Origin: Chloroflexota bacterium
GTDB lineage: Bacteria; Chloroflexota; Anaerolineae; Aggregatilineales; UBA3940
DNA: 5,427 nucleotides
NCBI GenBank assembly: GCA_024643825.1
Contig: JAHEME010000248.1
Location: 1 to 5,427, forward strand
Direction of reading: 5' to 3'
Shown: positions 1 to 5,396 of the stretch, piece by piece
Position numbering within the stretch: the first letter of the stretch is position 1
How the letters are laid out: every line of letters begins with the position of its first letter
Notes under the pieces: model-generated
Databases searched by the model: none
Told to the model about the DNA's origin: nothing
What the model saw: the letters and a program-made list of their open reading frames with translations, nothing else
Program-made: the position numbers and the translations under genes

Positions 1-1143
1 GGTATCGGCCTGCCACTGGGCGCGCAGCATCGCCAGCGACTCGACCGCATTCTCCGCCGCCAACTGGACGAGTTCGCGCTTCTGCCCGCGCCGGGGGACT
101 TTCAGGACCACCTTGTTTCCCCGCCTGCTCTGAAGCCACTGCTCGATGACCTGTGCTTCTTCGACTTCGTGGGGGAGCAGGACTTCCGGCGGGATGTCGG
201 TGGCGCGGTCGTAGAACTGCTTGACGAAATCGCCCATGATCACGTCGGCATCTTCGTCGGCAGTGCCTTCAAGAACGAAGAACTCGCGCCCGATGATCTT
301 GCCGTGACGGATGAAGAAAATCTGGACACAGGCATCGGTATCTTCGCGGGCAAAGGCGATGACATCCTGGTTCACATCGAGGGTGGAGACGACCTTCTGG
401 CGCTGGACGACCTGCTCGACGGCGGCGATCTGATCACGGAGACGGGCGGCTTCCTCGAAGCGGAGGTCATCGGAGGCGCGCTGCATCCGGTCTCGCATAT
501 CGACGAGGATGTGATCGGAGCGACCCTGAAGGAACTCCATGAAGCTGGTGATCATGGCGCGGTAGCCCTCCTGATTCACCGCACCGATGCATGGCCCGTT
601 GCACAGTTTGATGTCGTAGTACAGGCAGGCGCGCTCGTCGTGCCCGGTGATGGTGCGATCACAGGTGAGGTAGGGGAAGGCGCGGCGCAGGACATCAAGA
701 GTCTGATAGACGGCGGCGGCGCTGGTGTAAGGCCCGAAGTAGCGCGATCCATCCTTGCTGATGCGGCGGGTCACGGTCACTTTGGGGAAGGCTTCGGCCC
801 AGGTCACTTTGATGTAGGGGTAGCGTTTGTCATCCTTGAGACGCACGTTGTAATGCGGCTGGTGGGCCTTGATCAGGTTGATCTCGGTGAGCAGGGCTTC
901 CAGCTCGGAATCGACGACGATGATCTCGATGTCGGCGATGTTCTCGACAAGACGGGCGGTCTTATCGTAGTAGGGACCATCGAGGTTGCGGCGCTGGAAG
1001 TACGAGCGCACCCGGTTGCGAAGATTCACCGCCTTGCCCACGTAGATCACTGTGCCCTGTGCGTCCTTCATCAGGTAGACGCCGGGGCGCGTAGGCAGAT
1101 GCTTGAGAATCTCTTTGATGTGCGGGGCGATCTCTGCGGGCAT
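1..1143 (-). CDS. uvrC: UvrABC excinuclease subunit C, N-terminal 381 residues (truncated by window edge)
   Basis: UvrC makes the two incisions either side of a DNA lesion after UvrA/UvrB damage recognition in nucleotide excision repair. Seen: a GIY-YIG nuclease domain at about residues 17-101 with GVYLMKD (21-27) and IYVGKA (33-38). Tyr34, Arg44, Glu87 and Asn99 align with the residues I recall as catalytic in Thermotoga UvrC. Cys161, Cys173, Cys181 and Cys185 have the 12/8/4 spacing of the UvrC Fe-S cysteine cluster. A UVR (UvrB-binding) helix pair lies at about 213-247 (LRFEEAARLRDQIAAVEQ). The RNase-H-like endonuclease domain begins after about 255 and is cut off, so its catalytic Asp residues and the C-terminal helix-hairpin-helix pair lie outside the window (full UvrC is about 600 residues). 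The ATG at 1143 fits the usual UvrC N-terminus. No Shine-Dalgarno is visible before it, and it lies 8 bp after the stop of the upstream small gene, so translation may depend on coupling. Identity is near certain. Confidence 0.97.
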   Translation of the reverse strand, partial: MPAEIAPHIKEILKHLPTRPGVYLMKDAQGTVIYVGKAVNLRNRVRSYFQRRNLDGPYYDKTARLVENIADIEIIVVDSELEALLTEINLIKAHQPHYNVRLKDDKRYPYIKVTWAEAFPKVTVTRRISKDGSRYFGPYTSAAAVYQTLDVLRRAFPYLTCDRTITGHDERACLYYDIKLCNGPCIGAVNQEGYRAMITSFMEFLQGRSDHILVDMRDRMQRASDDLRFEEAARLRDQIAAVEQVVQRQKVVSTLDVNQDVIAFAREDTDACVQIFFIRHGKIIGREFFVLEGTADEDADVIMGDFVKQFYDRATDIPPEVLLPHEVEEAQVIEQWLQSRRGNKVVLKVPRRGQKRELVQLAAENAVESLAMLRAQWQADT

Positions 1144-1151
1144 GGGCGGTT

Positions 1152-1454
1152 CTAGATCACAAACCAGGCGTTGCTGCCGTTGATGGTCAGGGTGGGGTTG
1201 TGCACGGATTCGCCGTCATCGGCGGTGATGGTCAGGCCCATCGCGGTGAGCTGCCCGTGCCAGTTCTGCCATGCGGAATCATCACCCGCTTTGAAGGCGG
1301 CGGCGGCCTGATCGAACCAGGGCGCGAAGTTGCCCCAGTCGTCACCCTGCGCGAAGTCAGCATAGTACCACTCGCTATCCGAGCCAGTGGGTGAGAGCGT
1401 GCCGATCCACGCTTCGCCTACATAGACCTGCCAGACTTTATCCAGAACGGCCAC
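1152..1454 (-). CDS. Hypothetical small acidic, tryptophan-rich protein (100 aa)
   Basis: I do not recognise this family. The 100-residue product has eight tryptophans (residues 8, 16, 29, 40, 46, 62, 65, 97), about 13 Asp/Glu against only two Lys and no Arg, no cysteine, no signal peptide and no membrane segment, so a soluble, strongly acidic cytoplasmic protein is expected. The N-terminal part (VWQVYVGEAWIGTLSPTG) looks like beta strands, the middle (46-70, WFDQAAAAFKAGDD...) like a helix, and the end (THE stretch 74-100) again like strands. The start is GTG at 1454, with a G6 run at 1470-1465 (minus strand) ten bases upstream as the only Shine-Dalgarno candidate; that run is half of a hairpin. 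The stop is 8 bp before uvrC, suggesting co-transcription with it. That the ORF is real is supported by tight packing between two same-strand genes and by protein-like composition. Function is unknown. Confidence 0.72.
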   Translation of the reverse strand: MAVLDKVWQVYVGEAWIGTLSPTGSDSEWYYADFAQGDDWGNFAPWFDQAAAAFKAGDDSAWQNWHGQLTAMGLTITADDGESVHNPTLTINGSNAWFVI

Positions 1455-1464
1455 GGCGCGGCAT

Positions 1465-1491
1465 CCCCCCAGTTCTGTGAATTCTGGGGGG
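1465..1491 (-). promoter_or_regulatory. C6/G6 hairpin ahead of the small acidic gene
   Basis: The arms CCCCCCAG (1465-1472) and CTGGGGGG (1484-1491) pair over 8 bp. An inner TTC/GAA (1473-1475 with 1479-1481) can add 3 bp around a TGT loop, with a TT bulge at 1482-1483. In the minus-strand transcript it lies 35 bases after the aminotransferase stop and ends ten bases before the GTG start of the small gene. No U-tract follows on either strand, so it is a poor intrinsic terminator. The G-run that would serve as ribosome binding site for the small gene is inside the stem, so a translation-damping or mRNA-processing role is possible. The structure is seen; the role is inferred. Confidence 0.5.
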
Positions 1492-1526
1492 ATTGTATCT
1501 TACCCGTTCTCAATCGAACAAGGCGA

Positions 1527-2999
1527 TCAGGCAGCGCCGCCCTTGCCAGACTTCGATGGGGTTTGGGCGGCGGTTTTCGCTTTGGCTTTGGCCTTCGGCT
1601 TCGTTGGCGCGGACTTCTTCGCGGCGGGTGGTTTCCCGTTGGTGGATGCGGTTGGCTTCGCCTTCCCATTGCCGCCAACGACCTTGAGGCCGTTGCCTGC
1701 GATGTGCTCCAATTCGGTGAGGAAGTGATCTACTTCCTGGATGGTGTTGTAATGGGCGGCTCCGACCCGGATCATCCCGCCATGATCTTCGCGGCCCAGC
1801 TTCTGCATGACTTCGAGGGCGTAGTAGTTGCCATCCCAGACATAGATATGTTTCTTGCCAAGCTCTGCCGCAACCTGTGCGGGCGACTTGCCCTTGACGG
1901 TAAAGATCACGGTGGGAACGCGATCTTCGAGTTCGTCGAGGTTGGTGATGCCGCTGATGGATACAGTGGGGATCGCTGCCAGCCCAGTGAGCAAGCGCGC
2001 ACTGAGGGATTTCTCGTATTCGCGGATGGCGGTCATCGCCAGCTTGAGGGTGCGGCGGCGACCGCGATAGCCCTTCACCGCCTTGCTGAAGGGCTGCCCG
2101 TAGGTCTCGCCGATCCAGTCAAAGTGAGCGATGGCGGCCTCAATTCCAGCGATCCCTTCGTGGTTCTTGGTCCCGGTCTCCCATGATTCGGGGGAGGCGG
2201 CGGGAGAAGGGCGCACCTTGTAGACGGGCAGGTTGGTGAGGTGTTCTGACTTGCCGTAGAGTATCCCGGCATGGGGGCCAAAAAACTTGTACGAGGAGCA
2301 TACAAGGAAATCGGCGTCAAGCTCCTGGACATTGATAGGGCCGTGAGGCGCGTACTGTACGGCATCGATGTAGGCCATCGCCCCAACGGAATGGGCCATC
2401 TCGACGATGCGTTTGACATCGTTGATGGTTCCGAGGGCGTTCGACGCATAGCCAGCCGCGATCAACCTGGTTTTCGGCGTGATGAGCTTCTGCATGCCTT
2501 CCAGATCGAGGCGGCCCGTCGCCGGGTCGAACTCGGCCCAGCGCACTTTGAGCCCATGATCGCGCGCGATGAGCAGCCAGGGGGCGATATTGGCATCGTG
2601 ATCCATGTGAGTCACGATGATCTGATCGCCGCGCGTGAGGGTTTTGCCGATGGCGCGGCTGGCGGCGAAGGTCAGCGAGGTCATGTTTGCGCCGAATACG
2701 ATGCTGTTCGCCGATGGCGCGTTGAGGAAATCGGCCATCGCGGTTCGCGCAGAATCGATGACTTTATCGGTTTGATGGCTGGTATGGAATTCCCCGTGCT
2801 GGTTGCTATTGGCATGGAGATAGTAGTCGCGGATGGCATCGATTACGCCCCCGGTCACCTGTGTACCGCCGGGGTTATCAAAAAAGGCGGGCAACACCCC
2901 TCCGACCTTCTCTTTGAGGGAGGGGAAGCGCCGACGGACAGCGGTAAGGTTCAAGATGGTTTCAGATTTACTGGAAGTCTTTTTCTGCTTTGCAGCCAT
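1527..2999 (-). CDS. Class V aminotransferase, cysteine desulfurase-like (VC1184-type), without catalytic Cys
   Basis: A fold-type I PLP enzyme of the NifS/SufS superfamily, 490 residues from the chosen start. Seen: FFDNPGGTQ near the N-terminus (39-47), MDHDANIAPW (132-141) where SufS has the PLP-stacking His segment, YIDAVQYAPH (210-219) with Asp213 and Gln216 for the cofactor ring, CSSYKFFGPHAGILYG (234-249) with Lys238 as the Schiff-base lysine, and IRVGAAHYNT (410-419) with Arg411 for the substrate carboxylate. The segment matches what I know as the 'cysteine desulfurase-like, VC1184' subfamily. The loop where SufS carries its persulfide cysteine reads VWDGNYYALE (387-396), and the only cysteine in the protein is Cys234 next to the PLP lysine. 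Desulfurase activity is therefore doubtful; the substrate is unknown. Residues 434-490 form a Lys/Ala/Pro-rich tail beyond the enzyme fold. The start at 2999 was chosen over an in-frame ATG at 3035 because AGGAG (3012-3008) stands 8 bases ahead. It heads the minus-strand gene run. Confidence 0.88.
   Translation of the reverse strand: MAAKQKKTSSKSETILNLTAVRRRFPSLKEKVGGVLPAFFDNPGGTQVTGGVIDAIRDYYLHANSNQHGEFHTSHQTDKVIDSARTAMADFLNAPSANSIVFGANMTSLTFAASRAIGKTLTRGDQIIVTHMDHDANIAPWLLIARDHGLKVRWAEFDPATGRLDLEGMQKLITPKTRLIAAGYASNALGTINDVKRIVEMAHSVGAMAYIDAVQYAPHGPINVQELDADFLVCSSYKFFGPHAGILYGKSEHLTNLPVYKVRPSPAASPESWETGTKNHEGIAGIEAAIAHFDWIGETYGQPFSKAVKGYRGRRRTLKLAMTAIREYEKSLSARLLTGLAAIPTVSISGITNLDELEDRVPTVIFTVKGKSPAQVAAELGKKHIYVWDGNYYALEVMQKLGREDHGGMIRVGAAHYNTIQEVDHFLTELEHIAGNGLKVVGGNGKAKPTASTNGKPPAAKKSAPTKPKAKAKAKTAAQTPSKSGKGGAA
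1530..1700 (-). other. Low-complexity Lys/Ala/Pro tail of the aminotransferase-like protein
   Basis: Residues 434-490 hold 13 lysines and 13 alanines with no acidic residue, including an alternating KPKAKAKAK stretch (467-475). It resembles histone-H1-like or HU-type basic tails known from several bacterial proteins. The family fold should end at about residue 433 (HFLTELEHI), so this is an added disordered extension. The N-terminus is also Lys/Ser-rich (AAKQKKTSSKSE). Contact with nucleic acid or another polyanion is an inference only. Confidence 0.75.
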
Positions 3000-3007
3000 T
3001 CTACATT

Positions 3008-3012
3008 CTCCT
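3008..3012 (-). promoter_or_regulatory. Ribosome binding site deciding the aminotransferase start
   Basis: On the minus strand AGGAG stands 8 bases before the ATG at 2999. The longer in-frame start at 3035 has no comparable site and would place this Shine-Dalgarno inside the coding region, so the shorter protein is preferred. Confidence 0.8.
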
Positions 3013-3043
3013 GAGGACACACAATTGGGTGCCAACTGCCTCT

Positions 3044-3049
3044 ATTGTA
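3044..3049 (-). promoter_or_regulatory. Possible -10 element for the aminotransferase gene
   Basis: The minus strand reads TACAAT (five of six to TATAAT), which would start transcription near 3037 and leave a leader of about 37 bases. No convincing -35 box lies 16-18 bases upstream (the sequence there is TTAGAG-like), so this is only a candidate. Confidence 0.25.
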
Positions 3050-3140
3050 GATGGGCGTTGACAAACCTCTAAGCCGCATGGTTAGGAAGTGGTTTCTATT
3101 GAGTCAGACAAGGGCGCATGGAGTACGTTAACGACACATT

Positions 3141-3213
3141 CACTGCAAAGCCGCAAAGGGCGCGAAGGAAAAGAAAAAAGATTGAACCGCGCAGAGCGCA
3201 GAGAAGAGCAGAA
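3141..3213. repeat. Degenerate GCAAAG / GCAGAG intergenic repeat cluster
   Basis: GCAAAG occurs at 3145-3150 and 3153-3158 and GCGAAG at 3162-3167. After a purine-rich spacer, TTGAACCGC (3182-3190) leads into GCAGAG at 3191-3196 and 3198-3203 and GCAGAA at 3208-3213. Successive copies are spaced 7-10 bp. I recall similar 'ACCGCAAAG...CGCAAAG' and 'TTGAACCGCAGAG...CGCAGAG' elements scattered between genes in many environmental bacterial genomes. The two halves look like two variants of that type set side by side. Function is unknown. The repetition is seen; membership in a dispersed family is from memory. Confidence 0.55.
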
Positions 3214-3249
3214 CTATCTGTGATGCGTGATTGATCGAGAAGAAGAGAC

Positions 3250-3278
3250 TTGACATCCCTAATATTTGAGAGTATTCT
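3250..3278 (+). promoter_or_regulatory. Sigma70-like promoter of the regulator-exporter operon
   Basis: A perfect -35 TTGACA (3250-3255) is separated by 17 bp from a -10 TATTCT (3273-3278, four of six). The predicted start is near 3285, giving a leader of about 30 bases that includes the GGAG at 3303-3306. An alternative -10, TATCAT (3278-3283), has a 22-bp spacer and is less likely. ATTTGA at 3264-3269 and TCAAAT at 3294-3299 form a 6-bp inverted pair that brackets the -10 and start region; if the regulator binds its own promoter, this is a candidate operator, but the pair is short enough to be chance. Confidence 0.6.
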
Positions 3279-3302
3279 ATCATTGTAACTATTTCAAATG
3301 AT

Positions 3303-3306
3303 GGAG
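3303..3306 (+). promoter_or_regulatory. Ribosome binding site deciding the regulator start
   Basis: GGAG stands 9 bases before the ATG at 3316. In-frame ATG codons at 3298 and 3301 lie upstream of or on this site, have no Shine-Dalgarno of their own, and sit only about 13-16 bases after the predicted transcription start. The start at 3316 is therefore preferred. Confidence 0.65.
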
Positions 3307-3315
3307 ATAAGTAGA

Positions 3316-3951
3316 ATGACTGAAGAATTTCAACCAGAAGAGGAATTCACGATCTCCGATCTGGAGACGCTGAAAGTGATGACTGATCCGCTGCGATTAC
3401 AGATTATGGAAATCATGATGGAACAGCCGGTCACGGTGAAACAACTGGCAGCGCGGCTGGAGATGGAGCCTACCAAGCTGTACTACCATGTGAATTTGCT
3501 TGAAAAGCACGGGCTGATTGTGATAGTGAAGACTCAGGTTGTCTCTGGAATCATCGAAAAACACTATCAAGCAGCGGCGGGTTCGTTTCATGTTGACCGC
3601 AACTTACTGAGTCCTGAGAGCGGCGAGGACAGCGCACTGGCGATCATCGACACAATTCTGGGACCCGTACCAGGAGAAATCCGAGATGGACTGCGGAAGG
3701 GGATGATCAGCCTCTCGGAGGATGCACAGGCGCGCCATAAGCTCAAGCTAAGGCGGGCGAAGTTCACTCTCCAAGATGAGGATGCGGAGGCTTTCTATGA
3801 ACAGATTACCGCTCTTATCGATGAATTTGCCAGTAAAGACAAAAGCAACTACATGACACCGGATAGACAGGCATACTCGCTTACGCTCGCCATCTACCCC
3901 GTCGAAGTAGGTCTCGGCGGGGAACCACAGGAGGAGGCTCCCCATGACTAG
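3316..3951 (+). CDS. ArsR-like winged helix-turn-helix transcriptional regulator
   Basis: A 211-residue one-component DNA-binding regulator, probably controlling the exporter it overlaps. Seen: an N-terminal winged HTH with the ArsR/HTH_20-type opening LKVMTDPLRLQIMEIMMEQPVTVKQLAARL (19-48), a recognition helix EPTKLYYHVNLLEKHGLI (51-68) and a wing with EKHYQAAAGSF (81-91). The remaining 120 residues are mostly helical and charged (DAEAFYEQITALIDEFASKD at 156-175) and likely serve dimerisation or ligand binding. At 211 residues it is longer than the classic ArsR of about 100. There is no cysteine anywhere, so it cannot use the thiolate metal sites of ArsR/CadC sensors; an organic ligand is more likely (inference). 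The start at 3316 follows GGAG; a longer 217-residue form from 3298 is possible. The last 8 bp overlap the exporter gene, indicating translational coupling. The acidic end (GGEPQEEAPHD) is partly dictated by the exporter Shine-Dalgarno. Confidence 0.88.
   Translation: MTEEFQPEEEFTISDLETLKVMTDPLRLQIMEIMMEQPVTVKQLAARLEMEPTKLYYHVNLLEKHGLIVIVKTQVVSGIIEKHYQAAAGSFHVDRNLLSPESGEDSALAIIDTILGPVPGEIRDGLRKGMISLSEDAQARHKLKLRRAKFTLQDEDAEAFYEQITALIDEFASKDKSNYMTPDRQAYSLTLAIYPVEVGLGGEPQEEAPHD
3929..3937 (+). promoter_or_regulatory. Strong ribosome binding site for the exporter, inside the regulator gene
   Basis: AGGAGGAGG lies 6 bases before the exporter ATG at 3944 and is embedded in the last codons of the regulator. 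It is the strongest Shine-Dalgarno in the window and, with the 8-bp gene overlap, implies efficient coupled translation of the pump. Confidence 0.85.
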
Positions 3952-5335
3952 CACACAAACCCCTGATGCAGCCCCAACCGGAATGAAAACGTTTCTCACG
4001 ATCTGGATCGGTCAACTGGTTTCGGTGATTGGCTCCAACCTGTCACGGTTTGCCCTCGGCGTATGGATCTTTGAACAAACAGGAAAGGCGACTCCGTTCG
4101 CACTCGCCGCGCTCGCCGGGTCTTTGCCAGCAGTCCTACTGGGCCCAATCGCGGGGGCGCTGGTGGATCGGTGGAATCGGCGGCTGGTGATGATCGCAGC
4201 CGACACGGGGGCGGCCCTGGCGACCGTCTCCGCAGTTATGCTACTGCTCACCGGACGTCTGGAAATCTGGCATGTGTACGTGATTGCGCTGATCGGTTCG
4301 ATCTTCAGCGCGTTTCAGGAACCGGCTTACATGGCTTCGGTCACGCTGCTGGTTCCGAAGAAAGACCTGGGACGCGCCAGCGGTATGATGCAGGCTGGAG
4401 ATGCGGTCGGGCAACTGATCGCGCCCCTGCTGGCAGGGTTACTGTATGTTGCGCTGGGGCTGGTTCCGATCTTTGTGATCGACTTCGTGACCTTCCTGTT
4501 TGCGGTGGGGGCGCTGATCCTCGTCCACATCCCCCAGCCAGAAAAGTCGGGAGAAGCAACAGAGATGCGCGGCGCACTCTTTGGAGAGGTGCTATACGGC
4601 TGGCGCTATCTGGTAGCACGAGCCGGGTTAATCAGCATGCTGATCTACTTCGCGCTGGTGAACTTCTTTGCCAACCTCTCCGCTGTGCTTTCTGCGCCGC
4701 TGATCCTTTCGTTTGCCAATGCGGATGGGCTGGGGATCGTACAGACGGTAGGCGGTTTTGCGATGCTGGCGGGAAGCATCGTGATGGGAATGTGGGGCGG
4801 GCCGCGCCGCCGCATTCTGGGGGTGTATGGGTTCATCGCGCTAATGGGAGTCGGGTTGATGGTCACGGGGCTTCGTCCAAGCGTCCCCATCATTGCTGCC
4901 GGGTTCTTCGTGATGATGTTCGCCATGCCCCTGGCGGCTGGCAGCAGTCAGGCTCTATGGCAGAGCAAGGTTGATCCGGCGGTGCAGGGGCGGGTGTTCG
5001 CCACGAGATCGATGATCTCGCGCTCGATCATGCCGCTGGCATTTCTGCTGGCTGGCCCGCTGGCTGACCGGGTGTTCGAGCCGCTGATGAGTGCAGAAAA
5101 TGCGATCACAAATTCGGCGATTGGGTCTGTGCTGGGAATGGGAGCAGGGCGCGGCGTGGGTCTGATATTTGTGATTTCGGGCATGTTTCTGCTGCTGGCT
5201 ACTGCGGCGGCTTACGCGTATCCCCGGCTGCGGCTGGTGGAGGATGAACTGCCGGATGCGATTCCCGATGTACCCGTGGATGTGCCTGCGCAGGCGCAGG
5301 AGGAGACTCTTTCGGGTGCTCCGGTGGTGGCCTAA
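3944..5335 (+). CDS. MFS efflux transporter, MefA/DHA3-type
   Basis: An inner-membrane major facilitator expected to export a small molecule in exchange for protons. Seen: 463 residues with about twelve hydrophobic segments, the first at about 16-40 and the last at about 404-426. MFS motif A GALVDRWNRR lies at 71-80 in the TM2-TM3 loop, with a degenerate second copy GPLADRVFEP at 371-380. The central cytoplasmic loop (196-222) leads into LYGWRYLVARAGL, and SSQALWQSKVDPAVQGRVFATRSM (334-357) is typical of the macrolide-efflux-like DHA3 group. Family members are usually about 400-430 residues; the excess is a hydrophilic, acidic, Pro/Val-rich C-terminal tail (431-463, PDAIPDVPVDVPAQ). There is no cysteine. 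The gene overlaps the upstream regulator by 8 bp and shares its promoter, so substrate-induced efflux is the likely logic. Substrate cannot be assigned; drug or macrolide resistance should not be assumed. An efflux role is inferred from family. Confidence 0.9.
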   Translation: MTSTQTPDAAPTGMKTFLTIWIGQLVSVIGSNLSRFALGVWIFEQTGKATPFALAALAGSLPAVLLGPIAGALVDRWNRRLVMIAADTGAALATVSAVMLLLTGRLEIWHVYVIALIGSIFSAFQEPAYMASVTLLVPKKDLGRASGMMQAGDAVGQLIAPLLAGLLYVALGLVPIFVIDFVTFLFAVGALILVHIPQPEKSGEATEMRGALFGEVLYGWRYLVARAGLISMLIYFALVNFFANLSAVLSAPLILSFANADGLGIVQTVGGFAMLAGSIVMGMWGGPRRRILGVYGFIALMGVGLMVTGLRPSVPIIAAGFFVMMFAMPLAAGSSQALWQSKVDPAVQGRVFATRSMISRSIMPLAFLLAGPLADRVFEPLMSAENAITNSAIGSVLGMGAGRGVGLIFVISGMFLLLATAAAYAYPRLRLVEDELPDAIPDVPVDVPAQAQEETLSGAPVVA

Positions 5336-5344
5336 TTGCCTTCA

Positions 5345-5396
5345 TCTCCTGGCAACCTCTCCCTGTGATGCTGCCTATGGAGAAGTTGCTAGGAGA
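5345..5396 (+). terminator. Long imperfect hairpin after the exporter (terminator-like, no U-tract)
   Basis: Arms 5345-5362 and 5379-5396 pair over 18 positions with one G-U wobble (5351/5390) and one C-A mismatch (5357/5384), around a 16-base loop (5363-5378). It begins 9 bases after the exporter stop, the right place for a 3' end signal, but no run of T follows on either strand. It may be a factor-dependent terminator, an mRNA-stabilising 3' stem-loop, or a small palindromic repeat element. The pairing is seen; the role is inferred. Confidence 0.55.

Larger units (their letters stand above)
3000..3315. other. Divergent intergenic region between the aminotransferase and the regulator-exporter operon
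   Basis: This is 316 bp without a credible gene. From left to right it holds the aminotransferase ribosome binding site and a possible minus-strand -10 (3044-3049), then about 90 bp with nothing I can name, a GCAAAG/GCAGAG-type degenerate repeat (3141-3213), a purine-rich patch (GAAGGAAAAGAAAAAAG, 3164-3180), and an AT-rich promoter for the regulator (3250-3278). A plus-strand TTGACA also occurs at 3058-3063, but no good -10 follows at the right distance. Base composition becomes distinctly more AT-rich over the last 60 bp. Confidence 0.7.

Noticed and set aside
169..1155. Plus-strand 328-residue open frame opposite uvrC
   Set aside because: It is the antisense of an unmistakable uvrC. Its Gly/Asp/Val-heavy composition is what antisense reading of a high-GC gene yields, and it has no recognisable motif.
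1418..1678. Minus-strand 86-residue Pro/Arg-rich frame across the 3' end of the aminotransferase gene
   Set aside because: It is the alternative frame of the Lys/Ala-rich tail coding sequence; the composition follows from that low-complexity DNA.
1563..3014. Plus-strand open frames (1563-2186 and 2271-3014) opposite the aminotransferase gene
   Set aside because: Both are antisense shadows of a gene with intact PLP-enzyme motifs and show no family features of their own.
3000..3035. Twelve-residue N-terminal extension of the aminotransferase from an ATG at 3035
   Set aside because: The Shine-Dalgarno AGGAG at 3012-3008 fits the ATG at 2999 and would otherwise lie within the coding region; the extension has no family similarity.
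3058..3063. Plus-strand TTGACA as a second promoter for the regulator
   Set aside because: No acceptable -10 hexamer follows at 16-18 bp (the sequence there is GTTAGG-like), and the promoter at 3250-3278 is much better placed.
3141..3213. CRISPR-like array
   Set aside because: The repeated unit is only about 6 bp with 7-10 bp spacing and there are no unique spacers of 25-45 bp, so it is a short-period degenerate repeat and not CRISPR.
4171..4974. Plus-strand 267-residue frame inside the MFS gene
   Set aside because: Out-of-frame reading of the exporter, rich in Arg/Gly/His/Cys with no membrane segments or motifs.
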